Positions 32,716 through 41,391 of a DNA stretch of 64,000 nucleotides are shown piece by piece. Positions within the stretch are counted from its first letter, which is position 1, and every line of letters starts with the position of its first letter. The notes beneath the pieces were generated by a model. That model made no database searches. It saw only the letters and a list, made by a program, of their open reading frames with translations, and had not been told where the DNA came from. Origin of the DNA: Allobosea sp. LC85. Its GTDB lineage: Bacteria; Pseudomonadota; Alphaproteobacteria; Rhizobiales; Beijerinckiaceae. Location: NCBI RefSeq assembly GCF_000735605.1, contig NZ_JPKG01000033.1:155494-219493 (forward strand), written 5' to 3'. A program made the position numbers and the translations under genes.

Positions 32716-35121
32716 ATGTATCTACCGCGTCTGACCAAGGGTTTGCGGCTGAGGGAGGCCCAGCGTGCGCTGGACAACCGGCTCGAGATCGTCAAGGCGC
32801 TGTCGGTCGGCGATATCACCAAGCGCGATCTGCTGCGCTGGGGCTATTTCACGGCAGGCGGCCTGCTGATCGCGAAGAACGGCCTCAGCCCCTTCGCCAA
32901 GAGCGCCTATGCCCAGGTGCCGACGGGCGCGCCGCGCAGCCCGACCTTCGGCGTCGCCAAGTTCCATGACCCGATGCCGCGGCCAGACGTGCTGAAACCA
33001 GTGCCACTGACGCGCATGTCGAATGGCGACGCAGCGTGGGGAGGGGCCGCGGGCGCCCAGGAACTGCCGGCCAGGAACTTCTCCTACCACAGCGACTTCA
33101 CCAATTCCGGCGGTGCGCTCTACCGCAACCCGGTGACCAATGCCGGGCCGTTCGAGGGGCGCCCGCCCGGCGAGTTCTTCGCGCATCAGCGCTGGGAGGA
33201 ATTCTATCCCAGGAAGGGCTATCTGCTGTCACTCGGACAGATCAAGCCTGGCTGCTCTTTCTGCGACGGCATGCCCGAGCAGAATGCGACCTCGATGTGG
33301 ACCTTCGGTCCGCGCGCACCCGGCCGCGAGGGGCGGATTGCGGGCCTGCGCACCGGGATTGGGCAGCCGACCCTGATCAAGGCGCGCTATGGCGAGCCGA
33401 TCCTGACCCGGATCTATAACGACCTGCCGGTCGACCGGAAGAAGAATGGCGGCTTCGGGCGCAACGAGATTTCGATCCATCTCCATAACGCCCATAACGG
33501 CGCCGAAAGCGACGGCGCCTGCAACGCCTATCATTTCCCCGGCACTTTCTACGATTACCATTGGGGCATGGCGATGGCCCGGCGCGACATGCCGAATGTC
33601 TGGCCGACCGGCGACCGCGACTATGCCCGCAAATGCTCGGGGCCGGATGACCGCGAGGGGCTGGTCCAGGTCCCCGGTGATTTCCGCGAGATCCAGGGCA
33701 GCCTCTGGTTCCACGACCACCGCTTCTTCTTCACCGCAGAGAACGTGCACAAGGGCATTTTCGGGCTGTGCAATGTCTATAGCGGCCCGGATCGCGGCCG
33801 CGAGGACCTCAATGACGGCATCAACCTGCGGCTGCCGAGCGGCTCGCAGCTGAAATGGGGCAATCTCGACTTCGACGTCAACCTGGCGATCTCGAACCCG
33901 GCCTTCGACGCCAATGGCCAATGCCGTTTCGATATTTTCGACACCGACGGCTTCCTCGGCGACATGCTTTGCGTCAACGGCACCTATTACCCCTATTTCG
34001 AAGTGCTGCCGCGGCGCTACCGCTTCCGCATCCTGAATGCGGCGATGGCTCGCTTCGTCAAGCTGGCGCTGGCCGTCAACAAGAGCCGCCGCTTTGCGCG
34101 GCTGACCAATGTACCGTTCTACTTCATTGCCAATGATGGCAACCTGCTGGTCAACCCGATTGCCCTGACCGAGACCGACGAGATGGGCGTGGCGGAGCGC
34201 TTCGACATCGTCATCGACTTTGCCGCGTTCGAACCGGGCGACAGCATCTATCTGGTCAACCTGCTGAAGCAGGTCGATGGGCGTCTTCCCAAGGGGCCGG
34301 TCTCGATGGGCTCGGCCTTCAAGGGCGATGACAACGACCCCTGCATCGGTCCGTTCCTCGAATTCCGGGTGGTCAACCAGCTCCAGAGCGTCGACAATCC
34401 CGGCAAGCTCTACAATGCCAGCAATCCGCTTGATGCCGATCGCAGCGCCAATTTCGCCGATCCCGACTGGCGCACGGGGACGAAGACGCTGACCGCCCAG
34501 ATCCCGATCGTCGCGCCGGTGCGCGAACGCGTGATCGAGTTCGGGCGATCCGGCACCGGCGATTCACGCAGCACGCCCGACGGCCAGTGCGTGCCGGAAT
34601 GCGGAGACATCCTGAACTTCCCCTGGACGGTCAAGATCAATGGCGAAAGCGCCCATTCCCTGAATGCCAACCGCATCTCGCTCTTGATCCCGAAGCCGGG
34701 CGAGGTCGAGCATTGGACGCTGGTCAATGGTGGCGACGGCTGGGATCATCCGATCCACCTGCATTTCGAGGAGGGCGTCACGATCGATCGCGGCGGCGCG
34801 CCGATCCCCGCGACGGAGCGGCTGGTGCGCAAGGATGTCTGGCGGTTGCGACCCTCCGGCCGGGTCAAGTTCCAGGTGCGCTTCGGCGAGTTCGGCGGAT
34901 CCTATGTCAGCCATTGCCACAACACCGCGCATGAGGATTTCGCGATGCTGCTGCGCTACCAGATCCAGAGCGAGCAGCCGGGCGATCCGAATTTCCGCGG
35001 CCAGCCGCAATACCAGCTGACCATGACCCCGATCCCGACGCCGAACGGCGTCGTCTGGAAGCAGCCCGAGGTCCTGCCGGAGGGCGACCCGCGCAGCACA
35101 CGCTTCGCCAGCAATGGCTGA
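32716..35121 (+). CDS. Multicopper oxidase (801 aa)
   Basis: An 801-aa secreted copper oxidase. The four copper-binding motifs occur in order: IHLHNAHN (about 258), SLWFHDHRFF (about 335), HPIHLHFEEG (about 675) and HCHNTAHEDFAM (about 735), the last giving type-1 Cys, His and Met ligands. A Tat-like leader with KR rather than RR (ITKRDLLRWGYFTAGG, ending AYAQ) follows an unusually long N-terminal region of about 40 residues. Several Cys pairs (SFCDGMPEQN, CNAY) suggest disulfides. It oxidises phenolic, metal or similar donors; substrate unknown. A GGGGGAGG site precedes the ATG. A hairpin follows at 35173-35199. Confidence 0.93.
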   Translation: MYLPRLTKGLRLREAQRALDNRLEIVKALSVGDITKRDLLRWGYFTAGGLLIAKNGLSPFAKSAYAQVPTGAPRSPTFGVAKFHDPMPRPDVLKPVPLTRMSNGDAAWGGAAGAQELPARNFSYHSDFTNSGGALYRNPVTNAGPFEGRPPGEFFAHQRWEEFYPRKGYLLSLGQIKPGCSFCDGMPEQNATSMWTFGPRAPGREGRIAGLRTGIGQPTLIKARYGEPILTRIYNDLPVDRKKNGGFGRNEISIHLHNAHNGAESDGACNAYHFPGTFYDYHWGMAMARRDMPNVWPTGDRDYARKCSGPDDREGLVQVPGDFREIQGSLWFHDHRFFFTAENVHKGIFGLCNVYSGPDRGREDLNDGINLRLPSGSQLKWGNLDFDVNLAISNPAFDANGQCRFDIFDTDGFLGDMLCVNGTYYPYFEVLPRRYRFRILNAAMARFVKLALAVNKSRRFARLTNVPFYFIANDGNLLVNPIALTETDEMGVAERFDIVIDFAAFEPGDSIYLVNLLKQVDGRLPKGPVSMGSAFKGDDNDPCIGPFLEFRVVNQLQSVDNPGKLYNASNPLDADRSANFADPDWRTGTKTLTAQIPIVAPVRERVIEFGRSGTGDSRSTPDGQCVPECGDILNFPWTVKINGESAHSLNANRISLLIPKPGEVEHWTLVNGGDGWDHPIHLHFEEGVTIDRGGAPIPATERLVRKDVWRLRPSGRVKFQVRFGEFGGSYVSHCHNTAHEDFAMLLRYQIQSEQPGDPNFRGQPQYQLTMTPIPTPNGVVWKQPEVLPEGDPRSTRFASNG

Positions 35122-35130
35122 GGGCTCCAA

Positions 35131-35159
35131 GCATCGGCCCGAAAAGTGGAAGCCGATGC
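35131..35159. repeat. Shortened family C palindromic repeat
   Basis: GCATCGGCCCGAAAAGTGGA followed directly by AGCCGATGC: a family C copy with the inner part of the second arm deleted (29 bp instead of 45). It starts nine bases after the multicopper oxidase stop codon. Confidence 0.85.
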
Positions 35160-35172
35160 AAAGGCAGCCATC

Positions 35173-35199
35173 GCAGCCGTCGCCTCTCGCGACGGCTGC
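35173..35199 (+). terminator. Hairpin after the multicopper oxidase gene
   Basis: An 11-bp perfect stem GCAGCCGTCGC / GCGACGGCTGC with a 5-nt loop (CTCTC). There is no T-run after it, so it may be a weak or Rho-assisted terminator, or a 3'-end stabilising structure. Confidence 0.55.
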
Positions 35200-35222
35200 T
35201 GCTCCATAGGCTGCGCGCTAAA

Positions 35223-35322
35223 GCATCGGACCGAAAAGTGGAATCCGGTTTTTCGGAAAGATCCGATGCTCAAACAAAGAGATGGATCGCCCCTCCTGCG
35301 TCCGAACGGACGCGCGGCGATC
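35223..35322. repeat. Composite palindromic repeat: family C plus family E
   Basis: Family C 35223-35269 (GCATCGGACCGAAAAGTGGA...TTTTTCGGAAAGATCCGATGC), a 15-nt linker (TCAAACAAAGAGATG), family E 35285-35322 (GATCGCCCCTCCTGCGTCCG, ...CGGACGCGCGGCGATC). It is the reverse complement of the unit at 10068-10147. Its last base is the first base of the HD-protein stop codon (CTA on the plus strand). Confidence 0.9.
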
Positions 35323-35765
35323 TAGCGTTTGAGCGGGGTCTCAGCGAGTACGCGCAACCCCGCGGAATACTTGTTGAAAAGCCTTTCGCGGTCATAGACC
35401 TTGTTCATCCGCTCTTCCGCCAGGTTGTCCCGGATATCGGCTTCCTTGACGAAGCGCGCCAACGGGTGGCCGGCGGCGCGCCGGATATAGTCGACGTATT
35501 CCTCGCCCTCGCGCCGGGTCAGGGCTTCGAGCGCAGACAGGATCTCCTGCGAGAAGCCCTCGCGATGCAGGTCGGCGAGCGTCCATTTCGAATCCTGGAC
35601 GACATCGTGCAGCGCCGCGATGATCGCCGATTCCTCATTGCCACCTGTCAGGAAGTGGACCATCAGCCGCATCGGGTGGGCGATATAGGGGGCGCCGGTC
35701 TTGTCGAGCTGGCCGGAGTGAGCCTCTGCCGCAATATCGATCGCGCGTTCCAGGGTTGCCATCAT
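35322..35765 (-). CDS. HD-domain protein of RelA/SpoT hydrolase type (small alarmone hydrolase-like)
   Basis: A 147-aa stand-alone HD protein. Order matches the ppGpp hydrolase domain of RelA/SpoT and the MESH1/SAH group: AAEAHSGQLDKTGAPYIAHP, metal His and the AALHDVVQDSKWT motif, and ALTRREGEEYVDYIRRAAGHPLARFVKEADIRDN. In active hydrolases the motif is HDxxED; here it is HDVVQD, so the conserved Glu is Gln. The metal-binding residues (H, HD, D) appear intact. It might have altered or no (p)ppGpp hydrolysis. Starts at 35765 or 35762 (GGAGGTTGAATGATG). Its stop codon overlaps a family E repeat. Confidence 0.85.
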   Translation of the reverse strand: MMATLERAIDIAAEAHSGQLDKTGAPYIAHPMRLMVHFLTGGNEESAIIAALHDVVQDSKWTLADLHREGFSQEILSALEALTRREGEEYVDYIRRAAGHPLARFVKEADIRDNLAEERMNKVYDRERLFNKYSAGLRVLAETPLKR

Positions 35766-36087
35766 TCAACCTCCAGGGATCCCACAGCTTAGATCATCCG
35801 ACCGGATATCGTATCCGGTCCGATGACCTAACCTTCCTTGTGTGCATCGACTTTCCCGAAAACCGCAATCCACTTTTCGGGCCGATGCTTTAGGCTGCAA
35901 GGCGCCCGCCAGGAAGGTGGGGCGTGACCGGCGTCAAGGCGAGTCGAAAGAGCTCTGGCGCCTGGTGCCGGCGAAGGCCCCGGGGCTGCCGGGCAAGTCA
36001 GCTTCTGGGCAAGTCCGCTTCCGGACAGACGAGGCACGCCGCGGCGGCGCGCAGAGCTCGGCGGCGGATGTCAAAGCTTCATCGCCG
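35766..36087. other. 322-bp intergenic region holding a D-C composite repeat
   Basis: It lies between the HD-protein start and the autotransporter 3' end. Apart from the repeat unit 35791-35888, which is upstream of the HD gene, no gene is recognised. Confidence 0.5.
35791..35888. repeat. Composite palindromic repeat: family D plus family C
   Basis: Family D 35791-35829 (AGATCATCCGACCGGATATC, GTATCCGGTCCGATGACCT), a 14-nt linker (AACCTTCCTTGTGT), family C 35844-35888 in reverse orientation (GCATCGACTTTCCCGAAAA, CCGCAATCCACTTTTCGGG, CCGATGC). It is the reverse complement of the C-D units at 16004 and 43845. It sits in the 5' leader region of the HD-protein gene. Confidence 0.92.
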
Positions 36088-39000
36088 CTACCATGTCACG
36101 CGAAGCCCGAGATTTCCGCCAAAGCCGCGGCTGCGATTCGAGTCGGCATTGGTCAGGTAGCTCGCCTTGGCGTAGAGGCTGACCGCCGGCGTGACCTGCG
36201 CCGTGACGCCGCCGCCGATTTCGAAGGCGGTCGCGCCGCGCTGCGTCGTGATCAGGTTGGTGTCGAAGAGCGTCTTGTCGCTGCCGCCGAAGCTGCGCCA
36301 GAGATTGGCGGTCAGATAGGGCCTGATCTCCGTCGTGCCCCAGAGCAGGCTGCCCCGCAGGCGTGCGCCGATCCGGCCGGTCAGCGCGTCGCTGCTGTCC
36401 TGGCTGATCGCGGAGAACAGATCCCTCGTCCGGTCGAGCGATGTGCGTTGCCAGATGAGCTGGCCCTGCGGCTCCAGGACGAAGCCGCCGCCAAGAGCGA
36501 TGGGATAGCCTGCCTCGAGCGAGCCGGTGAAGACCGTGCCATCGGCTTCAGACCGGATGCCGCGGTCGGAACGGGGCGTGCCATCGAGCCAGCTGTTCAT
36601 CAGGACGGTGTCGAGATACCAGCCGGCCGGGCCGATATGGGTCCAGTAGGCGCCGAGGCTGTAGGAATTGAGCCCGAGCTTGCCGGTGGAGGCGCGCAAC
36701 TGCCCGAGGGCGAAGCCGCGCACGTCCCCCTCGGCCCGCCCATAGCCGAAAAAGGCGCCGAAACGGTCACGATGTCCGCTTGGCCAGTCGATGCCGTAGA
36801 GATCGAGGCCGGTCTGCAGGCCGATGATGCTGCCCTTGAATTCCGGGCTGACATCGCCCGAGAACCGCTGTTCGCGCTGCTGGCCGAAGATGCGTCCCCA
36901 TCCGGCCGACGCGATGCCGGTTCCCCGCAACAGGTCCTGGTCGCCCTGGCGCTCGTGAAAGGTTCCGAGCGTGCTGAGCGCGACCATGCGCGCGGTCGCG
37001 GATGTGAGCGCATTCGTGGCGACTTCGGGACGATAGAGCGCCACCACCGGCCCGTCCGGGGTTGCAATCGTCGGTGCGCCCGGCGATGGCGCCAGGATGG
37101 CGCTCTCGGCGCCTACAGCCAGTTGAGGCTGCGGCACCACGGTTGTCGGCGGGGGCAGGGTGGAGCGGAGATACCAGTTCTGCTCGGTGCCCGCCGCGAT
37201 GCCGCCGCGATAGAGGGCGTATTCGAAGGCCCCCGCCGCAATCGGCCCGGCCTGGCTGAAGGCTCCGGCTGCGGTCGTCGCACCGTTCAGGGTGTCGACC
37301 ACCTTGATGCCGCTGCCGAATGTCAGTGCGCCGGTTCCGCCCAGGTTGACGACCGTGATCCCGGTCTGCCCGCTCGCCAAGCCGCCGGAGATGATCAACT
37401 GGTCCGATGGCGAGGCGCTGTCGCCAAGTACCGTCTGCAACCGCATGCGCGCGTTCTGGCCGGCATAGTTGCCGATGATCATGAGGCTGTCGCTCGCGGC
37501 CGCCGGGCCGTTGGTCAGATCGATGGTGCCGGCATTGTTGACCGTCACCAGCTGGCCCGGCGTGAAGGGCGCGATCGCATGCACGCCATTCCCGGCGAAG
37601 ACGGTGCTTGTCGCATCGATCGACAGCGTGCCCGTGCCGGTGCCGGCGTCGCCGAGGGTCAGCGTGCTGGCGAAGGTGAGCTGCGAGTTGTTGGTGAGTT
37701 CAAACAGCTCCCAGTTGGTGAAGCGGGCGACCCCGGTTGCGCTGGTATTGTTCCAGGTCAGCCGATCGATGCCGGGCCCGCCATCGATCACGGCGGCCGG
37801 CACGATGTGCGCCGCCGTCAGACCGGTGAAGATGGCCAGGTCATTGCCCGCGCCCAGCCGGAAGCCGGATTCGAGCACGCCGCCGCCGCTCCAGTTCACC
37901 GTGTCGGTGCCGGTTCCGCTGAGCAGGAAGCCGCCGACGCTGCCCCCAGTGATGTTGAAGACGTTGTTGCCATTGCCGAAATTGACGAAGCCGCCGATGC
38001 GCCCGCCCGACAGGTTGAGCGTGTCGTTGTTCTGCGCCGCCAGCACATTGGTGACGACCAGCCCGCCCGACATGGTCAGCACGTTATTGGCGAGCGTCAT
38101 GTCGATCGAGCCGATCTGGCCGCCGGTGACCGTGACGAAGTCGCCTTCGTTCAGTCCGCCGGTGATGACGCCGCCGGACACCGTCGCGAAGTCGAGTTCG
38201 CCGCCCTGATTGACGGTGCCGTTGATCGTGCCGCCGGTCATCGTGAAGCGATCGACGCCGTCGCCGAGACCGCTGCCCTGGTCGAGAGTGCCGTTCACCA
38301 CGCCGCCGCGCATGATGAAGGTATCGGCGCTGTTGCCCTGATTGATGTTGCCATTGATGGTGCCGGAATTGTCGATGACGATCGACGCGTTGCCGGTGCT
38401 GACGATGTTGCCGTTGATCGTGCCTGTGGCGAGGTTGTTGACGGTGTTGAGGCCGTTGCCGGCAAAGGTGATCGCGGCGCCGGTCCCGCCATTGATCTGT
38501 GCCGCCGCGCCGCCGACGCCGTTATTGATGGTGATGGTCTGAGCCGCGCTGGATGCACCGGTGCCGGCAGCGACGCCGTTGGTCGTTCCGCGAATGATGC
38601 CGCTATTGTCGATGACCAGCGCGCGTGCCGTGGCGCCGGCCGCAAAATTCTGGTTCACGCCGACGCCTGTGCCGCCGCCTGTCGCCGTCCCGACGATCGT
38701 CGCACCAGTGGCATTGACGATCTGGATGGTCGAGGCCGCATTGCCCTGCAGGAGGGACACGGCGAGCGCATTGCCGGCTCCCGCGTTCGTCGCGGACAAG
38801 ATGCCGAAATTGTTGAGGATGCTCGTCCCGGCGCCTGTCCCGGACGAGAAGGTCACGCCGGTAAAGGTGCCGGCGGCGTTTCCGGATGAGATGATCGAGC
38901 CATTGTTGTTGAGCAGGTTTCCAGCCGTGTTCAGCCCGAAGGTGATCGCCTGACCTGTCGCCGGAGCCTGCTGGACGGTCGCTCCCGGCGCGACATTGAT

Positions 39001-39207
39001 GGTGACGGGCGTGTTGGCCGGCGCCGCAAAACCATCGACATCAGTGCCCGAGCAGGTCACCGTTGCGCCGAATCCCGGCGGATCGGGCGTGCACTGCGCC
39101 TGGGCGGGCAAGGCTGCAAAGAGCCCGACCAGACCGGAAACAAGGGTGGAAACCGAGCCGTGAGCGGAGTTTCGCCTTGCCCCGGTCGCTCGAAGCCATC
39201 GCCCCAT
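36088..39207 (-). CDS. Autotransporter with beta-helix passenger and C-terminal barrel
   Basis: A 1039-aa type Va secretion protein. A signal peptide (STLVSGLVGLFAALPAQAQ) is followed by a long Gly/Asn/Thr/Val-rich passenger with about 20-residue imperfect repeats such as MTGGTINGTVNQGGELDFA, VTVTGGQIGSIDMTLAN, LNLSGGRIGGFVNFGNGNN, the pattern of a right-handed beta-helix. The last 300 or so residues form an outer-membrane autotransporter barrel (LGTFHERQGDQDLLRGTGIA, ASAGWGRIFGQQREQRFSG, ending FGGNLGLRVTW with a terminal aromatic). The passenger is probably surface-exposed and could mediate adhesion; function is inferred from family only. ATG at 39207 is preferred over 39330 because it places the signal peptide correctly. 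Confidence 0.93.
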   Translation of the reverse strand: MGRWLRATGARRNSAHGSVSTLVSGLVGLFAALPAQAQCTPDPPGFGATVTCSGTDVDGFAAPANTPVTINVAPGATVQQAPATGQAITFGLNTAGNLLNNNGSIISSGNAAGTFTGVTFSSGTGAGTSILNNFGILSATNAGAGNALAVSLLQGNAASTIQIVNATGATIVGTATGGGTGVGVNQNFAAGATARALVIDNSGIIRGTTNGVAAGTGASSAAQTITINNGVGGAAAQINGGTGAAITFAGNGLNTVNNLATGTINGNIVSTGNASIVIDNSGTINGNINQGNSADTFIMRGGVVNGTLDQGSGLGDGVDRFTMTGGTINGTVNQGGELDFATVSGGVITGGLNEGDFVTVTGGQIGSIDMTLANNVLTMSGGLVVTNVLAAQNNDTLNLSGGRIGGFVNFGNGNNVFNITGGSVGGFLLSGTGTDTVNWSGGGVLESGFRLGAGNDLAIFTGLTAAHIVPAAVIDGGPGIDRLTWNNTSATGVARFTNWELFELTNNSQLTFASTLTLGDAGTGTGTLSIDATSTVFAGNGVHAIAPFTPGQLVTVNNAGTIDLTNGPAAASDSLMIIGNYAGQNARMRLQTVLGDSASPSDQLIISGGLASGQTGITVVNLGGTGALTFGSGIKVVDTLNGATTAAGAFSQAGPIAAGAFEYALYRGGIAAGTEQNWYLRSTLPPPTTVVPQPQLAVGAESAILAPSPGAPTIATPDGPVVALYRPEVATNALTSATARMVALSTLGTFHERQGDQDLLRGTGIASAGWGRIFGQQREQRFSGDVSPEFKGSIIGLQTGLDLYGIDWPSGHRDRFGAFFGYGRAEGDVRGFALGQLRASTGKLGLNSYSLGAYWTHIGPAGWYLDTVLMNSWLDGTPRSDRGIRSEADGTVFTGSLEAGYPIALGGGFVLEPQGQLIWQRTSLDRTRDLFSAISQDSSDALTGRIGARLRGSLLWGTTEIRPYLTANLWRSFGGSDKTLFDTNLITTQRGATAFEIGGGVTAQVTPAVSLYAKASYLTNADSNRSRGFGGNLGLRVTW

Positions 39208-39362
39208 ATGCACGCCCCGCTTGTATCTAGGTCCGGGTATGATGAAGCGGGTTGAGCATTTAGTCGACCGGAAAAAGCGACGGAGCCGTCGCCACATCAC
39301 GAACGCCTGTGAATGCTTGGCGGGCGGCAATCGTCCCTTAGGCGTGGCGCGCAGTTGCTTGT

Positions 39363-39821
39363 CTAGAATGCAGGCGGAGGCAGTTCAAAGACGGATTTCA
39401 CACTCACCCCGGTCTTCTGGGCGACAAGCTCAGCCAATTCGTTGAAGGGCTGGGATTCTCCCTGGCAGGAGATACCGCGTGTATCGGCATAACTGACGTG
39501 GATCTTCGAGCCTGCTTGCCCGACATTGGCCTTTCCGTATACGACCTTTCGGAACGGGCCTTGATCGTAGATCGCGCTGATGCAGTAGGCGAAGACGGTG
39601 CTGCCGGTTATGCCCTTGCTCGCGAAGGGGCCTGAGATGCTGGGGACCTTGAGAGGAAGATAGCCAAGGGCCCAATGGCGGCCGAGATTCTCGATCGCCA
39701 CGGCGGCAACTGCCTTCCGCTGTTGCGGCGTGTCTGCTGTCTCCGGGATTTTTTGATCCAGAGTGCTGACGCAGGCGGAAAGACCGAATGCGAGAAGGGC
39801 GACAACAGCAGGCTTCGTCAT
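39363..39821 (-). CDS. Putative lipoprotein of unknown function (152 aa)
   Basis: A 152-aa lipoprotein: signal VVALLAFGLSAC with the lipobox Cys at about residue 17, followed by a mixed alpha/beta domain (AVAAVAIENLGRHWALGYLP, ...VPSISGPFASKGITGSTVFA, ...AYCISAIYDQGPFRKVVYG, ...SYADTRGISCQGESQPFNEL). Two Cys (YCISA and ISCQG) may pair. I do not recognise the family; it is probably anchored in the inner or outer membrane. The ATG at 39821 has no clear ribosome-binding site. It lies 155 bp upstream of the autotransporter on the same strand and may be related to it. Confidence 0.68.
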   Translation of the reverse strand: MTKPAVVALLAFGLSACVSTLDQKIPETADTPQQRKAVAAVAIENLGRHWALGYLPLKVPSISGPFASKGITGSTVFAYCISAIYDQGPFRKVVYGKANVGQAGSKIHVSYADTRGISCQGESQPFNELAELVAQKTGVSVKSVFELPPPAF

Positions 39822-39918
39822 GGCGAACCAATCGTGGGAGGAATCCAATACGCCTCTAGCAACCCCCGGTTGGTCGTTCCAGGTCGCTCCCATGCGCCTT
39901 TGGTCGATGATCGATGGG

Positions 39919-40131
39919 CTATTCGCCCAACAGAAACACGCGCCAGAATCGATCCGTGGCGAATGCGGCTATGAAGAACGACATGACGGCCAGCCCCCGG
40001 TGCCCTTCGGAGAGCGGCCAGTCCCATGCCGCGCCAGTGAGCCAGATGAGGCCGGCAAAGCTGGCGCCGAAGCTCGCGCAGAAAAACAGCCCGTAGAGCA
40101 GCACGGGCCAGAGAACGTGTTTGAGGATCAT
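39919..40131 (-). CDS. Small membrane protein (70 aa)
   Basis: A 70-aa protein with two hydrophobic helices (HVLWPVLLYGLFFCASFGAS and GLAVMSFFIAAFATDRFW) and a short polar end (RVFLLGE). GAGGGCGC precedes the ATG at 40131. No family is recognised. It is on the same strand as the 152-aa lipoprotein, 97 bp upstream of its start, and close to the secreted gene at 40152, so these three may be one operon. Confidence 0.55.
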   Translation of the reverse strand: MILKHVLWPVLLYGLFFCASFGASFAGLIWLTGAAWDWPLSEGHRGLAVMSFFIAAFATDRFWRVFLLGE

Positions 40132-40151
40132 GCGCCCTCAATTCCTGGCCA

Positions 40152-40427
40152 CTATGCCCCCGATCGATTTGTGCAGTTCATGAAGGCCATATGTGCAGGC
40201 GTTCCGCGGCGCGCGGCCTGCCATTTGATCTTGCCCGGGCGATGGGGATCGGCGGAGACCGAGCCACCATTATTGAGGGCACAGCTGCAGGCGCGAACAT
40301 TGTTCATGCCCCGGCATTCCGCTCTCGTCCCGCCTGACTGCGCCGACGCAGTCGACACCAAACCCAGCATGCCCAACAGCACGCTGCTCATGACCCAAGG
40401 CATCCTCACGACCAAAGTCATCTTCAC
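40152..40427 (-). CDS. Small secreted Cys-rich protein (91 aa)
   Basis: A 91-aa protein with a signal peptide (RMPWVMSSVLLGMLGLVSTASAQ) and a short Cys-containing mature part (ECRGMNNVRACSCALNNGG, ...ADPHRPGKIKWQ, ...AFMNCTNRSGA). Four Cys in the mature region suggest disulfides in the periplasm. A GTG start at 40427 (VKMTLV) follows GGGGAGATTGCC with good spacing; ATG at 40421 is the alternative. Function and family unknown. It precedes the small membrane protein by 20 bp on the same strand. Confidence 0.5.
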   Translation of the reverse strand: MKMTLVVRMPWVMSSVLLGMLGLVSTASAQSGGTRAECRGMNNVRACSCALNNGGSVSADPHRPGKIKWQAARRGTPAHMAFMNCTNRSGA

Positions 40428-40694
40428 GGCAATCTCCCCACAGCCTGACGCAACGTTCCACGCAGTGTTGCGGCTGTCCATGGGGCAGCGCCTTCTCGTT
40501 CCCCCCTCGGGCAGGGCTTGCTGGTTGCGAGGCTTCGGATGGGAAGGCGGCTTTCCGCGTCCAGGCCACCGTGGCTCTGGATCTTCGATGGGCTTCGCTC
40601 CCGTTCCGGCGATACGGCACGTCGTCCGACTCGGAAAAGCAGTCGAGCCCTATGCGGCGGCGCTGACCGCACTCTGCGAAATCTGGATGGAACG

Positions 40695-41342
40695 ATGAAC
40701 TTCAACATTCTGGCATTCGGCGACAGCCTCACCTGGGGCTCGGATCACCAGCAGGGCAGTCGCCATGCCTTTCAGGATCGCTGGCCGAATGTGCTTGCGG
40801 CCGGACTAGGGGGCGCAGCGACCGTCGTGGCCGAAGGGCTCGGGGGCCGAACGACCTGTTTCGACGATCATATGTCGCCGTCTGATCGAAACGGAGCGCG
40901 GATCCTGCCGACGCTGCTCGGCAGCCATTATCCCGTCGACCTGCTCATCATCATGCTGGGCGCCAATGATCTCAAGCCGCATATCTGTGGCCGCGCTGCG
41001 GGCGCTGCGGCGGGAATCGACCGGCTGATCGAGATCGCGCAGAGCTTTCCCTATGGCTGGGGCGCGGCGGCGCCCAAGGTCCTGGTGGTTTCGCCGCCGA
41101 TTTTCGCCGCGTCGCGCGCGGCGGACGGGTTGCCCGCCGGCGGGCGCGACATTGCCGAGTCACAACGCCTGGCAGCGGAATATGAAGCCGTCGCCCGGCG
41201 CCGCGGCTGCAGCTTCTTCGATGCGGCGTCGGTTGCAAAGGCTTCGGTCATCGACGGCGTGCACCTGGACGCGGAAAACACCCGCAATATTGGGCTGGCC
41301 CTTGTGCCTGTGGTCGCCTCGATCATCAAAACGTCGAGTTAG
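40695..41342 (+). CDS. GDSL/SGNH-family arylesterase-type hydrolase
   Basis: A 215-aa SGNH hydrolase. Block I is ILAFGDSLTWG (Ser nucleophile), block II has the Gly in GLGGRTTC, block III has GANDLK (the oxyanion Asn), and block V has DGVHLDAEN (Asp and His). These four give the full catalytic set. It is similar in layout to bacterial arylesterases/lipases with broad ester specificity. There is no signal peptide at the chosen ATG (40695), so it is probably cytosolic. The stop codon TAG (41340-41342) overlaps the start of a family D palindrome. Confidence 0.9.
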   Translation: MNFNILAFGDSLTWGSDHQQGSRHAFQDRWPNVLAAGLGGAATVVAEGLGGRTTCFDDHMSPSDRNGARILPTLLGSHYPVDLLIIMLGANDLKPHICGRAAGAAAGIDRLIEIAQSFPYGWGAAAPKVLVVSPPIFAASRAADGLPAGGRDIAESQRLAAEYEAVARRRGCSFFDAASVAKASVIDGVHLDAENTRNIGLALVPVVASIIKTSS

Positions 41343-41378
41343 GTCATAGGACCGGAATCGCATCCGGTCCGATGATCT
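41341..41378. repeat. Family D palindromic repeat (single)
   Basis: AGGTCATAGGACCGGAATCG, then CATCCGGTCCGATGATCT, 41341-41378. It overlaps the last two bases of the arylesterase stop codon and ends 13 bases before the first recognisable codon of the cupin frame. Confidence 0.9.
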
Positions 41379-41391
41379 CTGGTTTTGCAAG

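Noticed and set aside
35842..38889. A 1015-codon plus-strand open frame opposite the autotransporter gene
   Set aside because: It is antisense to a clear autotransporter and its composition (Asp/Arg/Ala/Gly-rich) is that of a GC-rich reverse-strand shadow; no domains are visible.
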